Part shown: positions 1 through 5,522 of the stretch, in pieces | Numbering within the stretch: position 1 is the first letter of the stretch | How the letters are laid out: each line of letters begins with the position of its first letter | Assembly: GCA_016935715.1 (NCBI GenBank) | Contig: JAFGQJ010000298.1 | Location: 1 to 5,522, forward strand | From: Spirochaetales bacterium | GTDB taxonomy: Bacteria; Spirochaetota; Spirochaetia; SZUA-6; DRHE01 | Length of the DNA stretch: 5,522 nucleotides | Reading direction: 5' to 3' | Made by a program: the position numbers and the translations under genes | Notes under the pieces: model-generated | What the model saw: only the letters and a program-made list of their open reading frames with translations | Told to the model about the DNA's origin: nothing | Database searches by the model: none

Positions 1-414
1 ATCGCCACCAGCATCTGGCAGGTGCTGGGATACCTCGTGCTCCTTCTGCTTGCGGGGCTGCAGAACATACCGGACGATCTGTATGAAGTGGCCGAGCTGG
101 ACGGGGCGGGATTCTTTACCCAGCTGTTCCGCATCACCCTGCCGCTGATCCGGCCCACCATTTTCATCTGCTTCATCGTCGGCATCATCAATTCCTTCAC
201 CCTCTTCGACATGATCTACGTGATGACCAACGGCGGGCCCGGCCATGCCACGGAGATACTGATGACCAACATCTACAAGAACGCCTTCACCTTCAACCGC
301 ATGGGCTACGCTGCGGCCATGACCTTCGTGATGTTCCTGTTCCTGTTGTTGATCACCTGGCTTTCCAACAAGGCCTCGGGGGGCAAGGCGGGGGAGGTGC
401 ACTACTATGCGTAG
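1..414 (+). CDS. Sugar ABC transporter permease, MalF/UgpA type (3' part, 5' end outside window)
   Basis: This is the C-terminal 137 residues of an inner-membrane permease of the binding-protein-dependent carbohydrate transporter family (BPD_transp_1). The frame is open from base 1, so the gene starts upstream of the window. The visible part begins in the fourth or so membrane helix (residues about 8-20). It contains the cytoplasmic EAA loop that docks on the ATPase: E29-V-A-E-L-D-G35, followed by the I-T-L-P stretch at 45-48. Two more hydrophobic helices lie at about 52-66 and 103-121. The TNGGPGHATE segment at 76-85 is typical of MalF-like subunits just before the last helix. The gene overlaps the next permease gene by 8 nt, which implies translational coupling and a heterodimeric channel. 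The sugar cannot be read from the sequence. Its binding protein is not downstream in the usual order and is probably upstream. Confidence 0.95.
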   Translation: MATSIWQVLGYLVLLLLAGLQNIPDDLYEVAELDGAGFFTQLFRITLPLIRPTIFICFIVGIINSFTLFDMIYVMTNGGPGHATEILMTNIYKNAFTFNRMGYAAAMTFVMFLFLLLITWLSNKASGGKAGEVHYYA

Positions 415-1222
415 GAGCAGAGCCCAGATCATTCCCCACGTTCTGCTGATCCTGCTCTCTCTGGTTATGATCATCCCGCTGTACTGGGTCTTGAAGACCA
501 GCCTGACCGGGGAGAACCTGTTCATCTATCCCCCCTCGCTCATCCCCAGGGATCCGCACGTGTTTTTCTTCATCGACGTGTACTACTGGATCCCCTTCAT
601 GCGCTACTTCTTCAACAGCGTCCTCGTGTCCCTGATCGTGGTGGCGGCCAACGTGGTGCTGAACTCGATGGCAGGCTTCGCCCTGAGATACACTTTCCCG
701 GGAAAGCGGCTGATCATCCTCACCTACCTGAGCTGTACGATGATCCCGTTCCAGACCACCATCATCCCGGCCTTCCTGCTCACCAAGCATCTGGGGCTCC
801 TGAATACCCACTTCGGTCTGGCCCTGCCCCTGATGTCCACGATCATCAACATCTTCGTGTTCAAGGCGAGCTTCGACGCCGTGCCCTCCTCCCTGTACGA
901 CGCGGCCAAGATCGACGGCATGGCGGATTGGAAGATGCTCTTCCGCATATACCTGCCCCTGTCCAAGGCGGCGGTGGGCACCAACATCATCCTGTCCTTC
1001 ATCTGGTCGTGGAACAACTTCATCTGGCCCCTGATCATCATCAACCAGCGGGAGATGCAGACCCTTCCCCTCGGCCTGGCACGCTTTCTCAGCTACTTCG
1101 AAGACACCAGCGGCCAGATGTACGCCTTCGTGCTGATGGTCATAGCGCCGGTGATCGCCGTATTCCTGCTCAACCAGAAGCGCTTCATCAGCGGCGTCCT
1201 GAGCGGAGCGGTGAAGGGCTGA
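407..1222 (+). CDS. Sugar ABC transporter permease, MalG/UgpE type
   Basis: A complete 271-residue inner-membrane permease, normal length for the MalG-like partner. Six hydrophobic helices are visible at about 10-30, 68-90, 102-125, 135-155, 187-210 and 238-256. The EAA loop is D165-A-A-K-I-D-G171 followed by I-Y-L-P at 181-184, the ATPase contact site. The C-terminus SGAVKG is characteristic of this subfamily. The start at 407 is supported by a strong Shine-Dalgarno GGAGGTG at 393-399 with 7 nt spacing, and by the 8-nt overlap with the preceding permease. Together the two form one transporter channel. No clear terminator follows the stop codon, so some readthrough into the next gene is possible. 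Substrate unknown; a carbohydrate is very likely from the family. Confidence 0.96.
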   Translation: MRRSRAQIIPHVLLILLSLVMIIPLYWVLKTSLTGENLFIYPPSLIPRDPHVFFFIDVYYWIPFMRYFFNSVLVSLIVVAANVVLNSMAGFALRYTFPGKRLIILTYLSCTMIPFQTTIIPAFLLTKHLGLLNTHFGLALPLMSTIINIFVFKASFDAVPSSLYDAAKIDGMADWKMLFRIYLPLSKAAVGTNIILSFIWSWNNFIWPLIIINQREMQTLPLGLARFLSYFEDTSGQMYAFVLMVIAPVIAVFLLNQKRFISGVLSGAVKG

Positions 1223-1254
1223 TCCGGTCCCGGTCCTTGTCCGACGACTCTCTC

Positions 1255-1283
1255 TTGACAACCGGCAGTTTCTGTGATTTAGT
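1255..1283 (+). promoter_or_regulatory. Candidate sigma-70-type promoter for the binding-protein gene
   Basis: A perfect -35 hexamer TTGACA (1255-1260) is followed after 17 bp by TTTAGT (1278-1283, 4 of 6 matches to TATAAT). A TGn extended -10 element precedes it (TG at 1275-1276). It lies in the only sizeable gap before the binding-protein gene and is locally AT-richer than its surroundings. Start of transcription would be near 1290. The match was found by eye; spirochaete promoter preferences may differ in detail. Confidence 0.6.
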
Positions 1284-1304
1284 TACATCTGGAAAGTAAT
1301 TATA
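1278..1304. promoter_or_regulatory. Possible operator: imperfect inverted repeat over the -10/start region
   Basis: The arms TTTAGTTAC (1278-1286) and GTAATTATA (1296-1304) are complementary at 7 of 9 positions and are separated by 9 bp. The repeat covers the putative -10 and the predicted transcription start, a place where a repressor would block initiation. No regulator gene is present in the window, and AT-rich inverted repeats of this size can occur by chance, so this is only a candidate. Confidence 0.25.
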
Positions 1305-1317
1305 CAAGGAGGGTTCC

Positions 1318-2586
1318 ATGAAGAAAGCGTCAGCACTCATCGTCGCTTTTCTGTTCCTTGCCGGCCTCCTGCCCCTGTTCGCCGCAGGCGGCCAGGAAGG
1401 GGCCAGGGAGATCGTGTTGCAGTGGCCCTGCATCTGGGTCGCCCAGGATTCCAAGGCCGCCGCGGTGGCCGCCCTGGTGGACCAGTTCAACGCCGACAAT
1501 GCCGGCAGGATCAAGGTGGTGATCGAGCCGAATCCCGACTACGACGGCTACCGTCAGAAGATCAACACCATGATGGCCGCCGGCCAGGTCCCCGACCTTT
1601 TCGTCTTCAACCCGGATCCCACCCAGTTCTCCTACTACGAGGGGGATCTGCTGATGGACTTCAGCGAAGATCTCAAGGGTGAGTGGGGCAGGGATTTTGC
1701 CGAGGGCACGATCGCGGCCTCCACCAAGGGCGGGAGGACCAAGTCCATCCCCTACGAGTTGGGCCTGACCCCGATCTGGTACAACACCGAGCTGTTCAGG
1801 AAAGCCGGCGTCAGCGGTTTCCCCAAGACCTTCGACGAGTTCTGGGTCGCCTGCGACAAGCTCAAGGCGATCGGTGTGACCCCGACCTCCCAGATGACGG
1901 GGGGGACCAACGCCTGGACCTCGATGCTCTGGTACTCTCACATCATGGCCTCGATCGGCGGTCCGGAGGTTTGGTCCAGACCGCTCTCGGACCCGGCCTA
2001 CGTTCAGGCGGCGGAGATCCTGCTGAAGCTGTACTCCGACGGCAACACCACCAAGGATGCGGTGGGATGCGATGCGGGCTGCTCCAGCGGCCACTACCTG
2101 GCCCAGGATACGGCCATCTTCATCAACGGCCCCTGGTACATCGGCGCCGCCAAGAAGAATGCGCCGGAGGTTCACGCGGCTACCGCCGTGGCCCCTGCAC
2201 CCGCGGTGAAGGGCGGTCAATACGGCGCGCAGATCGGCTTCCTGCTCTCCAACCTGGCGGCGGCCGACACGGACGATGCGGCCCGCCGGGCTGCGGTGAT
2301 CAAGTTCCTGCAGTGGATGACTGAACCGGACAATGTGAAGAAGATCTCCCTGGACGCCGGCTCGATGTTCTGCGTCAAGTTCCAGTTCGGCGCCGGGGAC
2401 CAGGTCGATCCCCTGCAGCAGAAATTCATCGAAGCCTCGGCCAACGCCGCCTTCATCGTCGATCACTTCCAGGCCAACTACAGGACCGAAGTGGTCCAGG
2501 AGTTCGGCCAGGCCCTGGGTGCGATGGCCCTGGGCAGAGCAACCCCGAAGCAGTTCGTGGAGATGCTCCAGGCCAAGAACAAGTAG
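1318..2586 (+). CDS. Extracellular sugar-binding protein, family 1 (ABC transporter SBP)
   Basis: A 422-residue periplasmic solute-binding protein of the SBP_bac_1 carbohydrate family, usual length. It captures the sugar and delivers it to a permease pair. Residues 1-22 form a signal peptide: KK, then a hydrophobic core to F21-A22, with cleavage likely after A22. There is no cysteine at the cleavage site, so a soluble protein rather than a lipoprotein is expected. The mature start AGGQEG resembles spirochaete SBPs. Family features include the DYDGYRQKINTMMAAGQVPDLF segment near 74-95, MTGGTNAW at 193-200 and NGPWY at 270-274. Five cysteines are present (38, 179, 251, 255, 352); C251 and C255 are close enough to be a local disulfide. 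The start is fixed by the strong Shine-Dalgarno AAGGAGGG at 1306-1313. It has its own promoter candidate upstream and a hairpin after the stop. It most likely serves the permease pair downstream; the ligand is not identifiable. Confidence 0.96.
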   Translation: MKKASALIVAFLFLAGLLPLFAAGGQEGAREIVLQWPCIWVAQDSKAAAVAALVDQFNADNAGRIKVVIEPNPDYDGYRQKINTMMAAGQVPDLFVFNPDPTQFSYYEGDLLMDFSEDLKGEWGRDFAEGTIAASTKGGRTKSIPYELGLTPIWYNTELFRKAGVSGFPKTFDEFWVACDKLKAIGVTPTSQMTGGTNAWTSMLWYSHIMASIGGPEVWSRPLSDPAYVQAAEILLKLYSDGNTTKDAVGCDAGCSSGHYLAQDTAIFINGPWYIGAAKKNAPEVHAATAVAPAPAVKGGQYGAQIGFLLSNLAAADTDDAARRAAVIKFLQWMTEPDNVKKISLDAGSMFCVKFQFGAGDQVDPLQQKFIEASANAAFIVDHFQANYRTEVVQEFGQALGAMALGRATPKQFVEMLQAKNK

Positions 2587-2613
2587 CATCCGGGATTTCT
2601 CGTCGGAAATGCG

Positions 2614-2641
2614 CAAGGGGCCGTTTCACGGCCCCTTGTTT
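2614..2641 (+). terminator. Intrinsic terminator-like hairpin after the binding-protein gene
   Basis: A perfect 10-bp GC-rich stem, CAAGGGGCCG (2614-2623) with CGGCCCCTTG (2629-2638), closes a 5-nt loop TTTCA and is followed by only three Ts (2639-2641). It sits 27 nt after the stop codon. The short T-run suggests partial termination or a 3'-end stabiliser. Either would let the binding protein be made in excess over the permeases, as is common in sugar ABC operons. Confidence 0.7.
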
Positions 2642-2643
2642 CG

Positions 2644-2671
2644 CAAAGGGCTGGTTTGAACAAAGGGCTGG
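2644..2671 (+). repeat. 11-bp direct repeat downstream of the hairpin
   Basis: CAAAGGGCTGG occurs exactly at 2644-2654 and again at 2661-2671, a 17-bp period. The segment between them includes TTTG-AA-CAAA (2655-2664), a short inverted repeat that overlaps the second copy. A related sequence, CAAGGGGCCG, is the left arm of the preceding hairpin. It could be a remnant of local duplication or a regulator-binding site; nothing in the window decides between these. Confidence 0.6.
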
Positions 2672-2697
2672 CTGACCTCGCAGGCGCGGGGGAACTC

Positions 2698-2706
2698 TGA
2701 TACAAT
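2698..2706 (+). promoter_or_regulatory. Candidate extended -10 promoter just before the second permease pair
   Basis: TG-A-TACAAT (2698-2706) matches an extended -10 element, with TACAAT 5 of 6 to consensus. At the usual 17-bp spacing the -35 region (2678-2683, TCGCAG) is poor. The predicted transcription start would be about 2712-2714, only a few bases before the ATG at 2716. A transcript from here would be nearly leaderless and would lack the AGGTGG at 2707-2712. It may therefore be a real secondary promoter or a chance match in the gap. Confidence 0.35.
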
Positions 2707-2715
2707 AGGTGGGCC

Positions 2716-3600
2716 ATGACACTGCACAAAAACTGGAAAGGGATCGCCCTGTTTCTGCTGCCGGCCCTGCTTCTCTACGCTGCTTTCTTCATCTACCCTC
2801 TGGGCTTCGTGTTCAGCCTCAGCTTCACCGAGTGGAACGGGATCAGCCCGCCCCAGTTCCGGGGGATCCAGAATTACATCGACCTGGCCATGGATGCCAC
2901 CTTCCGCCTGTCGGTGCGAAACAACTTCATCTGGGCCCTGTCCCTCGGATTCCTGCAGATCTTCCTGGCGGCTCTCGTGGCCATGATCCTGACGCGAAGG
3001 CCGGCGGGCTGGCGCGTGCTCAGGACCGTGTATTTCCTTCCCAACGTCATCTCCCAGGTGGCCATCGCCATGCTCTGGATGGCCATCTACAACGCCGAGC
3101 ACGGGGTGCTCAACCAGATCCTGGCCTCAATCGGCCTGGAGCAGTGGACGCACAACTGGCTGGGAGAGATCGAAACGGCCCTTCCGGCGGTCATCGCCCA
3201 GCAGGTCCTGTACATCGGCTACTTCATGATCATCGTCCTGGCCGGCACCATGGCCATCCCCACCTCCTTCTACGAAGCCGCCGAGATCGACGGGGCGAAT
3301 GTCTGGCAGCAGGAGATCCACATCACCCTGCCCATGGTGCGGGGGATCCTCATCACCGCCATGACCCTGGCCATGGCCTACGGGATGCGCCACTTCGAGG
3401 CCACCTTCCTGATGACCGCCGGAGGCCCGGCGAACAGCACCTCGGTCATGGGGCTGATGCTCTACAACAAGATGGGCCATCTGGACTACGGGCACGCCAC
3501 GGCGGTGGGAGCGGTTCTCATCATCCTGGGCGGCGTGGTGATCGTCAGCATCCGCGCCCTGCTCGGTCAGAGGCAGGCCGCGGCCGAGGTTCGGCAGTAG
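2716..3600 (+). CDS. Sugar ABC transporter permease, MalF/LacF type
   Basis: A complete 294-residue inner-membrane permease, normal length. Hydrophobic helices lie at about 10-33, 70-92, 104-125, 158-180, 207-228 and 261-283. The EAA loop that contacts the ATPase is E187-A-A-E-I-D-G193 followed by I-T-L-P at 203-206. TAGGPANST at 234-242 is the usual MalF-like segment before the last helix. The start at 2716 places the first helix at the expected distance from the N-terminus; a modest Shine-Dalgarno AGGTGG (2707-2712) is close to the ATG. It is followed 9 bp later by its MalG-like partner, and the preceding gene is the binding protein, giving the classic SBP-MalF-MalG order. It is not a close copy of the permease at the left edge, so the two pairs look like separate transporters rather than a fresh duplication. 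Confidence 0.96.
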   Translation: MTLHKNWKGIALFLLPALLLYAAFFIYPLGFVFSLSFTEWNGISPPQFRGIQNYIDLAMDATFRLSVRNNFIWALSLGFLQIFLAALVAMILTRRPAGWRVLRTVYFLPNVISQVAIAMLWMAIYNAEHGVLNQILASIGLEQWTHNWLGEIETALPAVIAQQVLYIGYFMIIVLAGTMAIPTSFYEAAEIDGANVWQQEIHITLPMVRGILITAMTLAMAYGMRHFEATFLMTAGGPANSTSVMGLMLYNKMGHLDYGHATAVGAVLIILGGVVIVSIRALLGQRQAAAEVRQ

Positions 3601-3609
3601 GGGGCGGGC

Positions 3610-4455
3610 ATGAGAAAGACGACTTCGCCGGCTGTCGATGCTCTGGCCAAAACGGGAAAGTGGATCGTGCTGATCTTCTTCCTGATCGTCACCTTCGTCC
3701 CGCTGCTCTGGCTGGTAATCAGCTCCTTCAAAACCGATCTGGAGCTGATCAACAAACCCTTTCTGTTGCCCAAGGTCTGGCAGATCCAGAACTACGTCAA
3801 CGCCTTCCAGCTCTCCGATCTGCATCTGCTGTTCCTGCATTCGATCATCGTCGCTGCGGGCTCCACCGCCCTGAACATCTTCGTGGCCTCGATGGCCTCC
3901 TACGCCCTGTCCAGGTTCCGCTTCGGCCTCAACAATGTGATTCTTTCCATCATCCTTGCCGGGGTGCTGATCCCGATCATCGCCCTGATGGTTCCCTACT
4001 TCCAGCTGATCAGCAGGCTCGGGATCTATGACACGCTGGGCGCTCTGATCCTGACCTATGCCGCCATCAACCTGCCGATCTCGGTGTTTCTCATCCACGG
4101 TTTCATGGGCACGGTTCCCAGGGAGCTGGAGGAGGCGGGCCTGATCGACGGCTGCTCCTTCTGGCAGCGCTACGCCAGGATCGTGTTTCCCCTCTCCCGT
4201 CTGGGCGTGGTGACCGCCGGCACCTTCGTGTTCCTCTACGCCTGGAACGAGTTCATCTACGCCCTGCTGCTCACCTCATCGGTCCGTGCCAGGACCCTGC
4301 AGCTCGGCATCCGTTTCTTCAAGAGCCAGTTCCGCGCGGAGTACACCTCCATGTATGCCGCCCTGGTTGTCACGATGATTCCCAGCATAGCGGTGTACAT
4401 TCTCTTTCACGAGAAGATCATCCAGGGGCTGTCCTCCGGAGCGGTGAAAGGATAG
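3610..4455 (+). CDS. Sugar ABC transporter permease, MalG/LacG type
   Basis: A complete 281-residue inner-membrane permease forming the channel with the preceding MalF-type subunit. Helices are visible at about 17-39, 74-97, 109-131, 143-163, 197-220 and 248-266. The EAA loop reads E174-E-A-G-L-I-D-G181 followed by I-V-F-P at 191-194; glycine in the third position of EAA is a familiar variant. The C-terminus SSGAVKG is typical of the subfamily. The gene begins 9 bp after the upstream stop, with a G-rich ribosome-binding region (TAGGGGG, 3598-3604) that overlaps that stop. The NagB-like gene starts 8 bp after it, so transporter and enzyme genes are probably co-transcribed. No ATPase gene accompanies the pair in the window; a shared MsiK-type ATPase encoded elsewhere would be usual for this transporter class. 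Confidence 0.96.
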   Translation: MRKTTSPAVDALAKTGKWIVLIFFLIVTFVPLLWLVISSFKTDLELINKPFLLPKVWQIQNYVNAFQLSDLHLLFLHSIIVAAGSTALNIFVASMASYALSRFRFGLNNVILSIILAGVLIPIIALMVPYFQLISRLGIYDTLGALILTYAAINLPISVFLIHGFMGTVPRELEEAGLIDGCSFWQRYARIVFPLSRLGVVTAGTFVFLYAWNEFIYALLLTSSVRARTLQLGIRFFKSQFRAEYTSMYAALVVTMIPSIAVYILFHEKIIQGLSSGAVKG

Positions 4456-4463
4456 AGACGATC

Positions 4464-5294
4464 ATGGATATCTACCAGCGGGACATCGATCCCGATCGCA
4501 GCCCCCTCCCGGTGGAGATCGTGGAGACTGACACGGATCTGTATTACCATATCGCCCTGACCCTGTACTTCGAGATCGAACGGAACAACAACGAGGGCCG
4601 GGACAGCGTATTCATTCTGCCGGTCGGGCCGGTATACCAGTACCGCCGTTTCGTCTGGCTGTGCCGGCAGCGCCCGCTGGATCTGTCCCGCCTGCATTGT
4701 TTCTTCATGGACGAGTATCTCGACGAGCGGGGCAGGCGCATCCCTTCCGATCATCCCCTGTCCTTCCGGGGGTTCATTCAGCGGGAGCTGGTGGAGCCGA
4801 TGCCCGCCGCTGCGGGGCTGCGGGCCGAGCAGGTGCTGTTTCCCGATCCGGAGGATACGGCCGGCTATGACCGGCGGCTGGCCGAGCTCGGCGGGGCGCT
4901 GATGTGCGTCGCCGGGGTGGGCATCAACGGCCACCTGGCCTTCAACGAGGCTCCGGAGCCGGGGGAGCCGATCAGCAAGGAGCAGTTCAAGGCTCTGCCC
5001 ACGCGGGCAATCCGGCTGACCCGGGAGACGATCACCATCAATTCGAACACGGCCCTGCGGGGAGCCTTCGAGCGCATCCCCGGGCAGGCCGTCACGGTGG
5101 GCTTCAAACAGATCTTCGAGTCCGGGAGGATCATGGTTTATTTGAACCGTCCCTGGCAGAACGCGGTGGTGCGGAAGCTGCTGTTCGGGGAGATCTCCCC
5201 CCGCTTCCCCGCCTCGCTGCTGCGCGAGCATCCAGATGCGCGCCTGGTGATGACCCGGGAGGTTGCATCCAGGCCGGATTTCCAGCTCAGATAG
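4464..5294 (+). CDS. NagB-like protein (glucosamine-6-phosphate deaminase/isomerase fold) with altered phosphate site
   Basis: A 276-residue cytoplasmic protein of the Glucosamine_iso/NagB family, slightly longer than typical NagB. Family members convert glucosamine-6-phosphate to fructose-6-phosphate and ammonia. Seen: F-M-D83-E-Y-L with S-D-H-P downstream (NagB Asp72 region) and G-V-G-I-N155-G-H157-L-A-F-N-E162 (Asp141/His143/Glu148 region). N155 in place of Asp141 also occurs, from memory, in Gram-positive NagB proteins, so it need not mean inactivity. A TVG segment and a LLREHPDA segment match the NagB C-terminal part. Unusual: hand alignment to E. coli NagB puts P-V-G-P-V-Y (53-58) over the phosphate loop PTGGTP, N195 over Arg172 and Q232 over Lys208, so phosphate contacts seem lost. 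The substrate may be an unphosphorylated or different sugar. The start is the first ATG; AAAGGA at 4447-4452 lies 11 nt upstream. It is coupled to the permeases before and the amidohydrolase after. Confidence 0.88.
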   Translation: MDIYQRDIDPDRSPLPVEIVETDTDLYYHIALTLYFEIERNNNEGRDSVFILPVGPVYQYRRFVWLCRQRPLDLSRLHCFFMDEYLDERGRRIPSDHPLSFRGFIQRELVEPMPAAAGLRAEQVLFPDPEDTAGYDRRLAELGGALMCVAGVGINGHLAFNEAPEPGEPISKEQFKALPTRAIRLTRETITINSNTALRGAFERIPGQAVTVGFKQIFESGRIMVYLNRPWQNAVVRKLLFGEISPRFPASLLREHPDARLVMTREVASRPDFQLR

Positions 5295-5300
5295 ACGCCG

Positions 5301-5522
5301 ATGCCTGATTCCCTGGTCGATTCCCACATCCACTTCTCTGACCACGAGCGCCTGGAGGAGCTCGAGCGCTACCGCAGCGCGATCGGAGCCCGGGAGCTCT
5401 GCCTGCTCTCCCTGCCGTTGAAGCAACGGATCAACTTCAACCCGGAGGTGCTGTTCGCCAAGGCCCATCTGGGCTCCGACTGCTACGGCCTGGCCAGCTT
5501 CGATTACAGTCCCCTGTTTCAC
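5301..5522 (+). CDS. Amidohydrolase-family protein (5' part, runs off window)
   Basis: The first 74 residues of an open frame that continues past the right edge without a stop. The N-terminus reads M-P-D-S-L-V-D7-S-H9-I-H11-F. The D-x-H-x-H arrangement at the end of the first beta strand is the metal-binding signature of TIM-barrel amidohydrolases, here most like the Amidohydro_2 group (small lactonases, decarboxylases and hydrolases). A strand-helix pattern follows (LEELERYRSAIGARELCLLSLP, then a segment ending YGLASFDYSP near 69). The start lies 6 bp after the NagB-like stop with no good Shine-Dalgarno, which suggests translational coupling. It is not obviously NagA, the N-acetylglucosamine-6-phosphate deacetylase, whose metal motif lies further into the protein after a beta-sandwich segment. 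A hydrolytic step on the same imported sugar is likely, but the reaction cannot be named. Confidence 0.8.
   Translation, partial: MPDSLVDSHIHFSDHERLEELERYRSAIGARELCLLSLPLKQRINFNPEVLFAKAHLGSDCYGLASFDYSPLFH

Noticed and set aside
1190..1222. Shared SGAVKG C-terminus of the two MalG-type permeases (also at 4438-4455), considered as a recombination or duplication trace
   Set aside because: This ending is a common conserved feature of the MalG-type subfamily; the rest of the two proteins differs widely.
1224..1236. Overlapping CCGGTCC repeats after the left permease pair, considered as a terminator or operator
   Set aside because: Too short, with no stem-loop and no T-run; likely chance in GC-rich sequence.
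353..1261. 302-codon open frame on the minus strand opposite the permeases
   Set aside because: It lies antisense to a clear MalG-type permease, has a composition rich in H, R, E, D, G and Q typical of GC-rich antisense frames, and shows no recognisable domain.
1330..2616. 428-codon open frame on the minus strand opposite the binding protein
   Set aside because: Antisense shadow of the SBP gene; low-complexity composition and no family features.
2709..4031. 440-codon plus-strand open frame starting at a GTG
   Set aside because: It runs out of frame across two well-supported permease genes and has the R/G/P/H/D-rich composition of a frame-shifted reading. The permeases in the other frame have all expected motifs.
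4920..4950. Asn in place of the catalytic-triad Asp141 of E. coli NagB, considered as evidence of an inactive enzyme
   Set aside because: Asn at this position (xNGH in place of xDGH) is, as far as I recall, common in Gram-positive NagB enzymes that are active, so alone it does not indicate loss of function.
4407..5522. 371-codon minus-strand open frame at the right end
   Set aside because: Antisense to the NagB-like and amidohydrolase genes, both of which show family motifs; no motif in the antisense frame.

Overview
The window comes from a GC-rich bacterial genome and is entirely devoted to carbohydrate uptake and, at its right end, processing of an imported (probably amino-) sugar. All supported genes lie on the plus strand, closely packed. 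The substrate-binding protein (SBP) has a signal peptide ending in FAAGGQEG and no lipobox cysteine. This N-terminal signature is common in sugar-binding proteins of Spirochaetota (Sphaerochaeta/Treponema/Spirochaeta relatives), so a GC-rich spirochaete is the best guess. That is an inference from one protein, not a proof.

Layout: (1) Positions 1-1222 hold the 3' part of a MalF-type permease and a complete MalG-type permease, overlapping by 8 nt; their binding protein is presumably upstream of the window. (2) Positions 1223-1317 are an intergenic stretch with a good sigma-70-type promoter candidate and a possible operator. (3) Positions 1318-2586 encode a family-1 extracellular sugar-binding protein. 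(4) Positions 2587-2715 contain a GC-rich hairpin terminator or 3'-end stabiliser, an 11-bp direct repeat and an extended -10 promoter candidate almost touching the next start codon. (5) Positions 2716-4455 are a second, complete MalF/MalG-type permease pair. (6) Positions 4464-5294 encode a NagB-like aminosugar deaminase/isomerase-fold protein. (7) Positions 5301-5522 are the 5' end of an amidohydrolase that runs off the window.

Working model: the SBP at 1318 most likely serves the permease pair that follows it (SBP-MalF-MalG is the usual order). The imported sugar is then handled by the NagB-like enzyme and the amidohydrolase, whose genes follow with gaps of only 8 and 6 bp. No ATPase gene is present; such systems often share an MsiK/UgpC-type ATPase encoded elsewhere.

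The most interesting point is that the NagB-like protein keeps the residues aligned with the catalytic Asp72, His143 and Glu148 of E. coli NagB, but appears to have lost the substrate phosphate-binding residues (the TGGTP loop, Arg172, Lys208). ABC import delivers an unphosphorylated sugar, so this suggests a deaminase/isomerase acting on a free sugar or a different substrate. That part is inference.
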